64,000 nucleotides of DNA from Laburnicola sp. R22_1 (GCA_014281115.1 JACONQ010000006.1:1364001-1428000), one strand, 5' to 3'; positions 1-12,338 are shown, numbered from the stretch's first letter. A program made the numbers and translations. Notes: generated from the letters alone by a model not told the origin.

Positions 1-610
1 ATTGCGCGTGATTGAAGATAGGCTGCCGAGTCCGCATGCGTCCAGTTGGCCGGTGCCCAACTTTCCGAGCCTCGGCGTTCACTTGGAAACAGAGCGTCGC
101 GAGAGAACATGGAAACCGAGCCTTGGAAAGAAACAACATGTATGAGAGAGACCTTGGGTCAGTCTACCTGACTCTACCAACAATTGCGCGGCCGGTCATA
201 TCATGTGCGTCATCCATCAACTAGCCCGCCGCGCCGCGACAAACTCAAACCACCGTGCCTAGTTCGTACAACTTCGTAGTACCTTGTACCCAGTATGATT
301 ACTCTGCCTAAAGCGAGTCTGATCCCATACCTCATTCTCCCACTCGAAACTATGTGGAAATACGCCATGTCATTGTACAATGAAACGCCATGGACATTGC
401 GTCCTGATGCATGGTCGTCCCTTGCGGGGGGTTAGTCACTTAACGAGAAACCACGCCCCATCCCATCCCATCCTATCCCACATTAATGCATCGAGAAGAG
501 AATGCCACGCCATATCCATGAATAGACTGCAGAGTAGACCTAGAAATCCCTCGCATAGAAACGCGCGCCAAACCCCGACCGTACCCATAACTGTGACCTA
601 GCCTGCATGC
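1..610. other. intergenic, 3' flank of UFD4
   Basis: No gene can be supported here. Only short open frames without recognisable protein features occur (for example 12-224 and 380-601). The right part probably holds the UFD4 3' untranslated region, because the ligase is transcribed leftwards and stops at 611. No terminal repeat, tRNA or intron signature was seen. Confidence 0.6.
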
Positions 611-3600
611 TTAGGAAAGATGGAAGGCGCCTTGCCCTTCCCGGATGGCGACACTGAGTTTCGCCCGAAGAATGTCCATGTTGCTGTAGTCGGGCATCTT
701 CAAGTAGTTGACGCACGTCATGACGCTAGGCAAGTAGTCGTCTGACGTGTACGGCGGCTCGCTCGGTTTGCAGACGACCGTGAACATGGGAGTGAGGTTC
801 TTGAAGCCTAAGAATCCGTTAGCAGCGACCCGGAACGAGTAAAACGAGCGTACTGACCTCCGATAGGAAGCTTCGGACTACCAGTGGTGAATTGCAGGAA
901 GTCGCGCCGCTGAGTAGGCGAGAATTCGCTCATGGTTTGCAGCAGGTTACGGACGCTCTTGCTATCAAGATTATAGCCGTGGTCTGCCTTGATCGAGTCC
1001 ATGAGAGCTGCAACATGTTAGTGTATACGGTCAGTCGATGCTGTTGAATAGACTCACTCTCAAGAGACCAATCCTCGTCAACACGTCCAAAGAGCATGAC
1101 AAGCTCGTCTGGCGTAAAAGCCTTCAATGCTGAATAAGGGAAAACTTCGGAGAAGCCAGCCTTGAAGGCGTCCACTTGGCGATGTACACCAGAGCCCAGG
1201 GTGAAATCAAGCACTTTGTCGACGTAAGTCTCGACATTATCGATGGTTACCTGCTGATTTGCACCGTCTTCAATGAGTTCGATCGGATATCCCGGAAGGG
1301 TAAAGTCTAGCCCAAGGTCTTCAACGCGGCAGTCTTGAATCACGATATTCTTGATAGCTTGTGCCTTCTGTGCTCCGGACATGCTGTTGTCTTCGTCGAT
1401 TTGCTTCTTCGCGTCTGCGAACTGCTTCAGAAGTTTGAGTGACTTGGCTAGGTCATAGTCGACAGACTTCGCAGCGCCTAGGGAAGGAGCAACGGCAGCA
1501 CCACCGTCACCCACGCGGAAGAAGGTAGGGTTGAAAGATACATCAACGATCCTTGAATCCAGCATCGAGCGAGCGACGAATTTCCCAAGTGTCCTGAAGA
1601 GTTCAAGAATCTTGCTCCCGTTCTCTGTTGCGGCTTGCTCGGCGCTCATGGGTGCGGGGAAGAGTCCACGCTTGCCAAAGGCGTATTCGTCGCCCTCGTT
1701 GGATTCGTTCTCGCGCCAAAGTTTAAGTTTCTTCTTAGAGAACTCCTTGGACACCGCAGAGTAGAACTCTAACGTAGGCCCGAGCCCAGTACCAACCTCT
1801 TCAAAGTACTCTACCTCCAAAACGCTAGGAGAGTGACCGTAGAGGTGCATCACCTTCATAGCCGATTCCAGGATACGCGCGCGTGAGATCCGCACCTTTT
1901 GGCGCTGCAGTCGTCCGAGGAACAGTCGATCATCTCGATGGCGATCATGTCTACTGTCGCTCGTGCTCTGTGAGTTCTGCCAGCGGTTCATAGACCGCGA
2001 ATATCCAAAAGAGGTGGACTGAACAAACAAATGGCGCGTCTCAAATGGAAACAGGAAAGGATAAAGACGGGCTAAATCTTCGCTCCAGCTGGGGAGGCAA
2101 TTGCTCGCCACGATCAAGGGCTCTTCCAGCTGACGGTTCAGCTTCGCGGTCAACTTAGTATTGACAAATTGAGAAAGAGGCTCGGCATTAGCCTTGAGCT
2201 GCTCTCGGTTGTCTGAAATCAGATCGTCCATATTCGCATTGAGACCATGCAGAATGCCAAGTAACCGTAGAATACCAGAGGTCACGGGATACTTGTTCAG
2301 AGAGACCGGCATTTCAGACGAGCCAATCTTAGATTCTGGTGGTGGAGTCACGGCAGTCGACCCAGTCGGTGGGGGACCCGGCACTTTCTTGTACTTGATC
2401 GTGTGAATCGCGTTCCATACAGTTCGATGTGGCGTATCTCCCGCCTGGCTGTGGCTGAAATGGACCGCGCGGTAGATCGTCGTATCCATTGTGACTGGCT
2501 GATCATTTACGGTGAACTGAATGTGCCAATCTTGTGGAGTAGATTGCACCGCTGCAGCGTAGGACAATGCACCAGCAACACTACCGAGACCCTGGTGTGC
2601 GGCAGCTCCACGGAGGAGCGAGGACAATCGTGAGGGCGTCGACATTCGTTCTTGTCCAGACGGTCTAGAAGGTGTTTGCCCTTGAATAGGAGTGGCAACC
2701 CTGGTTCCGTCCTCCTTGCGGGCGGTGACTTTCCCTGTAGGCGCCACTTCGACACTGACTGCGGACGGATCCGGCTGTTCCTCGTCTAGATCGTCGTCGA
2801 GATCATCCATTATAGCATTCAATGCGCTGTTCTCATCCATCGAATCTCCGTCAGACAGACGCTCCTCATCGGCACACTCGACAGGATCACGGTCAGTGTT
2901 AGGTTTTGGCAACGCCGGAGGCGGCGGAGGCGGAGGTGGTTGTGCCTGCTGTCGTCTACTAGAACGGCGAGGCTTTTCTTGAGAAGCTGAGCTCGGCCCA
3001 GCCTCTGCGAATCCAGGCGGTCTCGTCTTGGGAGTCTTTCGAGAGAAGGGACGGTTCGTCGAATCTGATGGAGTTTGCGGAGGCGGAAGACCTGGTATCC
3101 GACCTTCGACAAGCGCTTGTGCGTAGGCGGCAACTTGGTCTCGATTTCGTGATACACGAGGTCGATCAGCGATAGTAATGCGGGGCCGCAAATAGTCGTC
3201 CAGTGCTTTGAACGTGGCGATGGCCTGGATTGAGACGGTCATGTCGCGATATGACTTGGGAATGCTAGTTCCGTCGTCTGCCATGAGCTTCAACCGCAGT
3301 TGTTTGGCCAGCATAGAGGTAGCGCTGCCGCGACTATCATACGAATGCTGATGGACGGTGACGACCTCAAAGTGCTCAGCCCTGCTCAATAAGTCTTGGA
3401 GTTTGCTGACCAGGACGCTGAACGGCGTCGCAGGCGAGGCACTGCTGGAAGTCTTGATCTTAATCCGGCTGTTGCCGCCCATGAACGCATCCAGGAAGAG
3501 TGGGCGGGGATCAACGCCTTTGAGGGTAGCGGATGCCGAGAACACGTCCAGTAAAACGTCGACAATGTTGGACGACATCAGTTCATAGCTTGTGATGCTC

Positions 3601-6275
3601 TCTAGCGTATCGCCCTCAAAGTAAGCGGCCAAGCGAGTGAACAGCTCGATGCAGTTTCCGGATCCGCCCTCCAGGACGCATCGTCGAATTTCCGCGGCGA
3701 GCGACTTCAGGCTGTTCAGTATGGCCATAGCTTGGTCTCGAACCACTTTAGCATCTTCGTTCTCATGAACCTCGATGAATTTCTTGGCTCGCAGTGTGAT
3801 GACGTCCTCAGCGTTTGGCATGGGAGGTGCAACGTAACGCTCAGAAGAGGACGAAGACTCTGATTCATCGTCGTCGTCCCGAATGTCGCTCTGCTCATTC
3901 TGCTCATCGTCCTCGTGGATGTTTTCATCGTCGTCCTCTGAGTGAACCTCCACATCTAATTCTTCTGCCATAACCTGATCCATGTTCATTTCTCCTGCAG
4001 AACTGGAGCCAGCATTCGATTCGGCAGCTGCTTCCACTTCCATGGTAGTTCTGGAATCCTTTGGCCTGATTTCCAACGTCTTGCACGGCCGGTTGGCCAG
4101 TTGCGCAATCTCTGAGATGACGCCTTCGCGATAGAACTGGTACCGGTAAATTGGCTCAAGACGCTTCAACAGTAGCTCTGCTGCCTGTAATGCGTATGTG
4201 ACTAGTGTGGCATGGTCCTGTTGCGAGAAGATAGACGCTAAGTAGGACGCATAGGGTACTGCGCGCAAAGCTTCTTCCAAGATGTCGATGTCGAGGTTGG
4301 AGAGCATCTTGAGTTGTGCAGTAAGCACCTTTTGTCGGACGCTTAGATTGACGGTGCTCGAATAGACGTCGGTCAATGTCGGAAGTAGGATGACTGCGAA
4401 TCGTTTGACCTCTTGCTTGCACCCCTCAAGCAGCTCAACACGGCTGTCACTGGTCGAGTTGCTCGTTCCCAAGGCCGACAACGGAGGCAAGTTTTCGCCT
4501 GGATAACCGGCATCGACAAGGTCATCCAGGTATGTCAGATCTTCCCTTGTCACCGCGGGGAGTAGCTCGCAAATGACATTGAGTGTCTCAAAGACCTGAT
4601 CCTTGGGACGATGGATGAGAGCTTGCATAATTACGACCGAATCAATCTTGGTGGCAACATCGTCAGTTCCACTTGGCGGAGATACGCCGGTAAGGATTTG
4701 GTACAATGTATCGACTACGTCCATTTTGAACAGTTCCGCCGACCGGCGTGGACTAACTTTTGCCGTATAGGCAAGCACCTGGAGAAACATCGTATGTATG
4801 TTGGGCCCGATAAGGTTGGTTGTGCCTGGCAAGAGAAGACTCAGTATTGCGCGGAGCAATTCCGGGCTAACGAGCTCCTCAAGTTTGTTGCCATGTTGTC
4901 TAAAGCTCTGAACGATCCTGGAGACACAAATGCAACCCTGCTCCACCACCTTCTGATCGTTGTTGTTCAGGATATCCTTGAGAATTGGCATGACGTCGCG
5001 GACCGTGGAAAACGACTCTTCCGGTATGTTGCGGCAGCAATTCGCAGCTGTGGTCACTGCTGTTCGCTGGGTGCTTGTAGCAAAGAAGTCGAGGTAGGTC
5101 AGGCACGCGGTTAGGCCTCCTTCGCGCACAATGGAGGCAGGGAATTCAACAGAAATCTTCTCCAATGTGCTCAAGCACTGCTCCGCGAGATCGATGAAAT
5201 TGATCTCGAGCAGTTTCGAACACAGTATGGGCACAGCGCCGCCGTAGACGACGTTGGCAGTCGCCTGCGGGAGAGCTTCCATCAAGTTTGCCAGACATCG
5301 ACAGGCGAGGAGCATCACATCGGGGTTCTCTTCGCCAAAATCCGTAGGCTGCATCAGTTTGACCAACTCTTTGACATAGGCGTCGGGGTGAAAGTGACCA
5401 GCCAGATTATCCTCGGTGGAGATCAATAGAACTTCAGAAAGATCCTGTAGGGCTATAAGCTGGATCGACATATCCGGTGACTGCAGCCGCTCCAGTATGC
5501 CTCGCAGTCGGTTGTTCGTGCTCGTCATCAGGCTGGCCATGCCCGTGAGATGGCGCAGGGCAGAGAGCGGTGGGTGGCGGCCGAGAAAACTACTACCGAA
5601 AGGGTCATCGTCGTCGTCGTCGTCGTCTTCGTCGTCTTCATCGTAACGCCCACCCGGTCCGTCAGCATTGCTACCGTCACTTGCGTCAGGCCGGCCAGGG
5701 CCAGAGCCTCCTTGTGGTGTCTCGTCCATGCCGGGCGCATCCTCCATGGCAACGTCTTCGTCAGGCTTTGTGTTCGATTTGCGGGGGGTTCGTCGAGAGG
5801 AAGATGGTGCGGCATCTGCATTCGGTTCGGCGTTGGAGAACTTGGATGCGCTCCTACGACCGTTCTTGCCGCGTTTCGACGAGGACGGTTGGGCAGGCGG
5901 GGCAGCTTTGCCCTCGGGGCTGTCGCTGGGTTGTCTGTCGGTGTTTAGCATACCACGGATGCCGGTGGCGAGGGCATTGTCATCGTACCCTGGTGCAGAC
6001 ATGGCCGATTTGCCTTTGCCTTTCTTTGAGCGGCCTGCAGGTGGAGCAGGCGGGTCCTGCAGCTCTACTTTGCTGCGCTTCGAGCGGCCAGCACGAGCAG
6101 GCGGAAGCTCCGTCTGCTCTGCAGGCTCTTCTGGGCTGGACTCGCGGGCAGAGGCCTTGCGCTTTCGCGTCGAGCCAGCACGCGCGGGCGGAGGCGGGGC
6201 GGGGGTGTTTGGCGGATTGGAGGTGGAGGAGCCTGATGAAAGCCTCGCGGAAGAGCGAGTCACTCTGGACGACAT
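611..6275 (-). CDS. ufd4: HECT-type E3 ubiquitin ligase, UFD4/TRIP12 family
   Basis: This is a ubiquitin-protein ligase of the ubiquitin-fusion-degradation and N-degron pathways. I join three exons: 6275-1058, 1007-858 and 807-611, with introns 1057-1008 and 857-808 (both GT-AG, 50 nt). The product is 1854 aa. Residues 1-215 are low-complexity and basic and end in an acidic run before DPFGSSF. Residues about 225-650 form helical armadillo-like repeats. A second acidic stretch lies near 770-820. The HECT domain fills roughly 1480-1854. The catalytic cysteine lies in [16 protein letters not shown] (about residue 1821) and would be lost if the last intron were ignored; the protein ends GAFHLS. 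The start is ATG 6275, followed by MSSRVTRSS. Yeast Ufd4 is 1483 aa; the longer N-terminus is usual in filamentous fungi. The gene shares a 1.46-kb divergent promoter region with the NMNAT gene. Confidence 0.95.
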
Positions 6276-6433
6276 GAGAAACTGAGTACACGGCGGTCAA
6301 CTTCGACGGCTCGCAGCCCAACTGAGGCCCCGGTGGGTGTCGCAGTGCTGTGCCGCTGAAGCAGGGCGAGGTGAGGTAGAGGTAGAGGTGCAAGGTGCAG
6401 AGTGCAGAGTGCAGGGTGTGCGCAGGGCTGGGG

Positions 6434-6462
6434 GGCGGTAGAGGCGGTAGAGGCGGTAGAGG
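6434..6462. repeat. 9-bp G-rich tandem repeat
   Basis: Three adjoining copies of GGCGGTAGA, flanked by further GGGCGG tracts, lie about 160-190 bp upstream of the UFD4 start codon. The G runs on the plus strand could act as a promoter element or simply be a microsatellite. Confidence 0.6.
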
Positions 6463-7572
6463 GCGGTGGGGAGATGGTGGCGGTGCGCCTTACCTGGACG
6501 AAGAAGCAGAAGAAGATGGAACCAGATGTCCGTCTTTTCTTTCCATGAGCAGTCGCTGCTTTACTTGGGCGCCATAGGCCGCTAAGCGAGTGCGGTGAGC
6601 GGGTGCGACAGCGCGGACGAGCAGCGGCGTGTCAAGAGCACTGTGAGTATCCAGGTGCCCAGGCGGATGGGGCTGCACGTGTTGTTGGGGGTGCGGATGG
6701 GAGGGCGTGGGCGGTAATGATGGTGTTTGCAGAGGGCGAGCTGCTGGAGGTGATGATAAGTTAACGAGGCGTTGGGCTTGGCGGTGGTGGGACAAGCTGC
6801 AGCAAACCGCTTGACTACCTAGGTTACTAGCCCAATACTGACCCATTGTATTTGTATTTGTAAGTACCTACCTGAGCCCTGCAACCGTGGTCAAGGAACC
6901 AAGACACATTGCTACCCGTGGATCATCATACAAGACATCTGGAGTCTTGGTGTGCAATATAAGATGCATTCTCGCGTTGGGTATTTGTTTGTACACGCAA
7001 AGCGCTCTCCACGGTGGTCTTCAGTACACCCTAGAATTAGAGTCATATTCCAACCACGACTACTTGGCCATCTGTATGCTAGCGTTCCAAAGGTGCTCAC
7101 GAACTATGGATGAGCAAACCCACAGAGTGTGAGCCATTCATTGATTGCGCCTAGGTACATACCCGTGCAGTGTGTAGAGCTGGCCGTTTTCGGCAATGCG
7201 GGGCACGTGAGCAGTCTGGCCGCGCCTCACTAAGCAGAAACACCATGTGTGTTACTCCAGGATAGGGAATACAAACGCTGCTGGAACGACACTGTAACCG
7301 CTAAGCGCCGTGGACACTGGCTTGTGCTCATCAATCGGCTGCGTCTCGACCGTCGTTGACCCCACTCCGTGAAAGGAACGCTCCACCAGTCCGTGCAACA
7401 CTTCATGCGCGCTTCCTCGGTGCAAAGAAATACCTTTCACACCCAAGAATTTTACCGGGCCTGCGTTCCTGTTACTCACTGCGAGAAAACCCACGATCAG
7501 AAGACTGTACGGCGGAGCGCGGACTCGTGCCTTTTGACTTCCGCCTGCACTAGCAACCGGGCTCTCTGCCGG

Positions 7573-7578
7573 TATAAA
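7573..7578 (+). promoter_or_regulatory. candidate TATA box of the NMNAT gene
   Basis: TATAAA in GGTATAAAGT, 157 bp upstream of the chosen ATG and inside an otherwise GC-rich stretch. The distance allows a 5' leader of about 100 nt. The call rests on sequence match only. Confidence 0.35.
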
Positions 7579-7667
7579 GTCGCGGCCCGCCCTCCTACCG
7601 CCGCCCCCCGCGATAGGCAGCGACGCCCAATCTCAACCATCGACCTTCCGACCTCTGGAGACTTCTT

Positions 7668-7729
7668 GTGGACTGTATTGCCCCAGGATACACGATATAG
7701 TCTTTGAACTTTTGACTTGGGACTGCATC
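7668..7729 (+). repeat. direct repeat flanking NMNAT, upstream copy
   Basis: About 60 bp, ending 6 bp before the NMNAT ATG. The core CCCCAGGATACAC and the tail CTGCATC are identical to the copy at 8630-8690. By eye 37 of 49 core positions match, and most differences are transitions. This copy lies in the presumed 5' leader. Confidence 0.7.
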
Positions 7730-7734
7730 CGACA

Positions 7735-8607
7735 ATGAGCGCCTCGAGCCACGACGTTACCTTCGACGCCGCCCTCGGCAGTGCTGACACAATGTCGCTC
7801 GACAACTACACATTTCCCCAGGAACGACTGAAGAAGAAAGCGAACCCCAGCAAACAGCCGCTTGTCCTCGTATCCTGCGGCTCCTTCTCGCCACCTACCA
7901 ACCTACACCTCCGCATGTTCGAGGAGGCCGCCGACTTCTGCGAGTTCGAGACCAACTACGAGGTCGTCGGCGGCTTCTTCAGCCCGGTCGGCGACGCATA
8001 TAAGAAGGCTGGACTGGCCCCCGCACATCATCGGATCAACATGACGCGGATAGCGGTACGCGATAGCTCGACCTGGATTAGTGTGGACCCGTGGGAGCCG
8101 CTGCACAAGGAATACTTGCCCACAGTGAAGGTGTTGGACCACTTCAATCACGAACTCAACGACGTGCTAGGCGGTATCGAAACCACAGACGGCGGGAAGA
8201 AGCGCATTCACGTTGCCCTGTTGGCTGGTGCGGATCTTATACAAACCATGAGCACGCCGGGCCTCTGGGCTCCTGAGGATCTGGATAGGATCTTGGGGCA
8301 TTATGGGGCCTTCATCCTCGAGCGCAGTGGGACCGACATTGGTAGGTGGTACCAGTCGCCCGCTATGATGTCTTCGCTAACTCTGGCAGACGATGCGCTA
8401 CTCACTTTGCGACAGTATCGCGAGAACATCCACGTTATTCCACAGCTTATCCAGAATGACGTGTCGTCTACCAAGATTCGACTGTTCCGGAAGCGAGGTA
8501 AGAGCATTCGATACTACATTCCCGATAAAGTCGTAGACTACATCTACCAGCATGAACTGTACGTGGACGAAGACAAGAAGCAGCAGTCAACGGATGCTGT
8601 CGGATAA
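7735..8607 (+). CDS. nicotinamide/nicotinate mononucleotide adenylyltransferase (NMNAT)
   Basis: The enzyme joins NMN or NaMN to AMP from ATP to give NAD or deamido-NAD, the shared last adenylylation step of salvage and de novo NAD synthesis (yeast NMA1/NMA2 family). Exons are 7735-8341 and 8390-8607, giving 274 aa. The intron 8342-8389 (GTAGGT...GGCAG) is 48 nt with no stop, so the unspliced frame stays open and would add 16 residues. Splicing restores the continuous run GTDIDDALLTLRQYREN. The nucleotidyltransferase signature GSFSPPTNLHLRMFE lies near residues 46-60, and the ATP-binding ISSTKIR-type motif appears as DVSSTKIRLFRKRGKS near the C-terminus. The start is the first ATG in frame (MSASS). 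Divergent direct repeats lie just outside both ends of the CDS. Confidence 0.95.
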   Translation: MSASSHDVTFDAALGSADTMSLDNYTFPQERLKKKANPSKQPLVLVSCGSFSPPTNLHLRMFEEAADFCEFETNYEVVGGFFSPVGDAYKKAGLAPAHHRINMTRIAVRDSSTWISVDPWEPLHKEYLPTVKVLDHFNHELNDVLGGIETTDGGKKRIHVALLAGADLIQTMSTPGLWAPEDLDRILGHYGAFILERSGTDIGRWYQSPAMMSSLTLADDALLTLRQYRENIHVIPQLIQNDVSSTKIRLFRKRGKSIRYYIPDKVVDYIYQHELYVDEDKKQQSTDAVG

Positions 8608-9510
8608 GTTCAAACGCAGGAAACCCACCGTAGACGTGTTACCCCAGGATACACAGTACGGACTCCTAACTTTGGACGCGGGGCTGCATCGTAGTATCCA
8701 TATTGTATTTTCCCTTCTGTATTCTCCTTACGACACAGTAGAGGGCTGGTTATGTACGCCTTCGCGGGTAGGCAACCGGCCAGAGGTGCCCATTACGGCC
8801 GCATATTTCCTACGACACGATACCACAGATACCAAAACCACTGTTGCAGGCTTGCAGCTGACTACTTTCGCGCACATGCTGTGATGTCATCTATAACCGT
8901 ACAGGATTGCGATCCCCACATGCAGGGTCTCCCTGCCAAGGGCTCAGACTCGGCATTGTCCGTGTCATCAAAGCAACCTCACTGTTTTCGAGTTGCTTTT
9001 CACGGTGGACGTGGTTGTAGCTTTGTCACAGCTGTTGGACGAATGTTTGAGTGAATTCGGTCTTTGTATCGCCTATCCTGGGCCAGCCCGCGGCAATCAA
9101 ACTTTTGTCCTATAGGTAGAAGGAACAAACGATGGGCATTTCCATCCAAGCTCCCAACATTATCAATAAACACACACAAGAAACCAATCTCCCGCCCCAA
9201 GAATTGTCGAGACTTTCCACAGTCCCATCGTCTCCATAGCGTCTTGAATTCCCAGTTTTACAAGGCGGAAGCCCCTGCTGCCGAGGCCACCCACGTCAGG
9301 CAAAACGTCAACAGTGCATCCCCATAGCAACGCCGCCAACCCAGCCAGCCCTCTCACAGCCTCTCACACACGCTTACGAAAGTGTGCATATCGTCTACGG
9401 ATTACCTTCCCCTGGGACTGCAGCGTTAATCTGCCCTTTTAGACGTGCTTTCGGCGTGTGAGGCGTCGCATTCCTCGAACCCCGCAGCCCGTATTCCAGA
9501 CGGGTCATCC
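8608..9510. other. intergenic between NMNAT and the GH5 glucanase
   Basis: About 900 bp holding the downstream copy of the NMNAT-flanking repeat, the presumed NMNAT 3' end and the glucanase promoter. No supported gene, RNA or mobile element. Confidence 0.6.
8630..8690 (+). repeat. direct repeat flanking NMNAT, downstream copy
   Basis: Second copy of the repeat at 7668-7729, starting 23 bp after the NMNAT stop codon and in the same orientation. It keeps CCCCAGGATACAC and GCTGCATC; the middle has drifted. Confidence 0.7.
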
Positions 9511-12104
9511 ATGGACCCAGACCACCGCGAGCGCCGCCGCCGCGAACGCAGACAATCCGACGCCCACGACGCCGAGCGCCGCCGGCGCAAAGGGCACCGC
9601 GCGACAGACTCGCAGGGCGACTTGTTACCGCGCGCGCCGCGCCCGTCGCGACACCAGAGCGATTCAGAATGGGACGCTTCGCCCAGCCCGCGCAAGCGGC
9701 GCGGAGAAACAACGCCTAGCAGCGGGCCGAGTCGCGAGTCTGCGCCGCTGAGCCTCGATGCGATTGCGAAGCTGGACAAGGCGAATGCGAAGAAGGCTGG
9801 GTGGAGGGGGTATGATTTCGACGAGCAGTATTTGAAGGAGGTGCGGAGTAAGGAGAAGAGGTTGGAGAAGGATCGCGTGTTGGAGCAGAGGCAGGAGAAG
9901 AAGAGGGAGATGAGGCGGGAGGATGATAGGCGGAGGGCGTATGAGAGTGATGCTGCGGTTCAGGAAGAGGCGAGGAAGCGTAGGGAGGAGAGGAGGAAGG
10001 AGAGGGCGGAAAGCAAGAGGAGGAGTGCGGCGACTGATGATGAGAGGGAGAAGAAGCGGAGCGGGTATACGGAGCAGGATAGGGATAAGCGGCGGAGTCA
10101 TACAAATGCGGACAGAGAGGAACGGAGAAAGCGGCAGGAGGAAAAATTTGCGGCTGCTGAGATGGCGGAGAAAGAGGAGAGACGAAGGAGACTTGCGGAG
10201 CAGTATACGGCGTCTGAGATTGCCGCAAAGAAGGAACGGAAGCGACAAGAAAGAGCGCAACGCATGGAGCAAAAGAAGAGGAGAGTCATTAGTGGGCCCT
10301 TGGCGGAAGAGGGCGGTGTTGATGACGAGGATGAATACCAGTACATGATGGAGAAGCGAGGCGGTGCTGGAGCCCCTTCGCAATACTCAGAAGAGGAGCT
10401 GGCACGGCGGAAAAAGAAGAAGCGGATATGTAGGTCGATCCACCCGTATGAGGAGCTTCAAGCTGACATGTGGTAGTGATTGCTATCGCATCTGTGATCC
10501 TCATCCTCGCAATTATTATCCCAGTGGCAGTGGTGGTATCGAAAAAGAGCGGCGACAACGGCGACCAGGACCAGGGCGGTAGCGGATCAACAGCAGGCTC
10601 AACGCAGCCCTCCAACAGCAACCTCGAAGGCAAAGATCCAGACAGTGTACCCGATGCAGACAAGGGCGGTATACTAGACCCTTGGGCTTGGTGGGATACA
10701 ACGGATTTCAACGTCACATACACGAACGAAAAGGTCGGCGGCCTCCCTATGATCGGCCTCAACTCTACTTGGGACGACGACGTCCAAGCCAATGACAAAG
10801 TGCCCAATCTGAAGGACGACTTTGGCTACGGAAAGAACCCGATCAGGGGAGTTAACGTGGGCGGATGGCTGAATCTGGAACCCTTCATCACTCCGTCGTT
10901 TTTCGAATCTTACTCCACCCGCGACAACGTTATCGATGAATGGACTCTCATTGAAAAACTTGGTTCTTCCAAGGCAAAGCAGACGCTCGAGAAACACTAT
11001 GCGACCTTCATCACCCGCCAAACCTTCGTCGACATCCGCAACGCAGGCTTCGACCATGTACGCATCCCCTTTGGCTACTGGATGGTCGAAACCTACGACG
11101 GCGACCCATATGTAAGCCAGGTATCATGGCGCTATCTCCTCCGCGCCATCGAATACGCCCGCCAAAACGGGCTCCGCATCAACCTCGACCTGCACGGCGC
11201 TCCCGGCAGTCAAAACGGCTGGAACCACTCTGGCCGCCAGGGCGAGATCGGCTGGCTCAACGGCACAGACGGCGAGAAGAACGCGAACCGCTGGCTGGAC
11301 GTACACCACAAACTCTCCGTCTTCTTCGCGCAAGACCGTTACAAGCACGTAGTCACCATGTACGGGCTCGTCAACGAACCCCGCATGGTCGCCCTCGACA
11401 CGGACCTCGTCCTCTCCTGGACGCAAAAAGCCATCACGCAGATCCGCAAAGACGGCATCACAGCCATCATCGTCTTCGGCGACGGCTTCCTCGGCCTCGA
11501 CAACTGGCAAGGCCGTCTCCAAAACAACAAGGACCTCCTCCTCGACGTCCACCAGTACGTCATCTTCAACCTCGACCAGCTCCAGCTCAGACACACGGAC
11601 AAGCTCAACTTCGCCTGCAAGGCATGGACCAAGCAGAGCGAGCGCAGCATGGATACCGGCACCGGCTTCGGGCCTACCATGTGCGGCGAGTGGTCCCAGG
11701 CGGATACGGATTGCACGCAGTACATCAACAACGTGGGTATGGGGACGCGCTGGGAGGGCACGCTCAATACGGGGAACGCGTCGACGTCGGTCCTGGATCC
11801 GTACTGTCCGCTCAAATCGCAGGCGTGCTCGTGCGCGGGGGCCAACGCCGATCCAGCCGATTACTCGGACGCGTACAAGAAGTGGTTGTATCAGTTTGCC
11901 GTGGCGCAGATGATTAGTTTTGAGGCCGGGTGGGGGTGGTTTTATTGGACGTGGAAGACGGAGAAGGCGACGCAGTGGAGTTGGGAGGCGGGGATTCGGC
12001 ATGGCATTTTGCCGGCCAAGGTGTGGGAGAGGGACTTTAGTTGTCCGGATGATCCTGAGGAGCTGGAGGATTTTGGGAAGTTGGGGTTGAAGGAGTCGTA
12101 TTGA
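9511..12104 (+). CDS. exgD: membrane-anchored glucan exo-1,3-beta-glucosidase, GH5 (exgD type)
   Basis: An exo-beta-1,3-glucanase acting on cell-wall glucan at the cell surface. Exons are 9511-10429 and 10477-12104 (intron 47 nt, TGT|GTAGGT to GGTAG), giving 848 aa, close to Aspergillus ExgD. Residues 1-305 are a highly charged Arg/Glu/Lys tail expected in the cytoplasm. The intron falls right before a single signal-anchor helix (LIAIASVILILAIIIPVAVV, from about residue 307). A Gly/Ser-rich linker follows, then the GH5_9 catalytic domain starting at RGVNVGGWLNLEPF. The catalytic acid is Glu about 607 in GLVNEPR and the nucleophile is Glu about 711 in MCGEWSQ. The start is the first ATG of the frame (MDPDHRERRRR); upstream in-frame codons lack an ATG. 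The symbol is assigned by architecture. Confidence 0.93.
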
Positions 12105-12338
12105 TAGTAGGGGGTTAGGGGCGGGGGCTGTGGATGAAGAGGGGGAGAGGTTGAGGCGGGCGTTTCGGTGGGCTTTTGGTAGGGCTTTTTTTTTTTTTGC
12201 ATTTGCATTTGCATTTTGCGGCATTGCGGTGGTTTCGTGTGGCATGGGCATATATACGATATACACAGCATGTATTAAACGTGGACAGACTAGAAAGAAA
12301 GAAAGAAATAGATGCAACCATCCACACCATCCACACCA

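Larger units (their letters stand above)
6276..7734. other. divergent promoter region, UFD4 / NMNAT
   Basis: 1459 bp between two divergently transcribed starts. It contains a short G-rich tandem repeat at 6434-6462 (unit close to GGCGGTAGA), a candidate TATA box at 7573-7578 serving the rightward gene, and one copy of a direct repeat at 7668-7729. No coding region is supported. Confidence 0.6.

Noticed and set aside
6887..7132. Small rightward frame in the UFD4/NMNAT promoter
   Set aside because: An opposite-strand frame is equally open, and there are no conserved features. Treated as promoter DNA.
11124..12317. 397-codon open frame on the minus strand over the glucanase
   Set aside because: It is antisense to the GH5 catalytic domain in a GC-rich gene. 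The sense strand carries all catalytic motifs.
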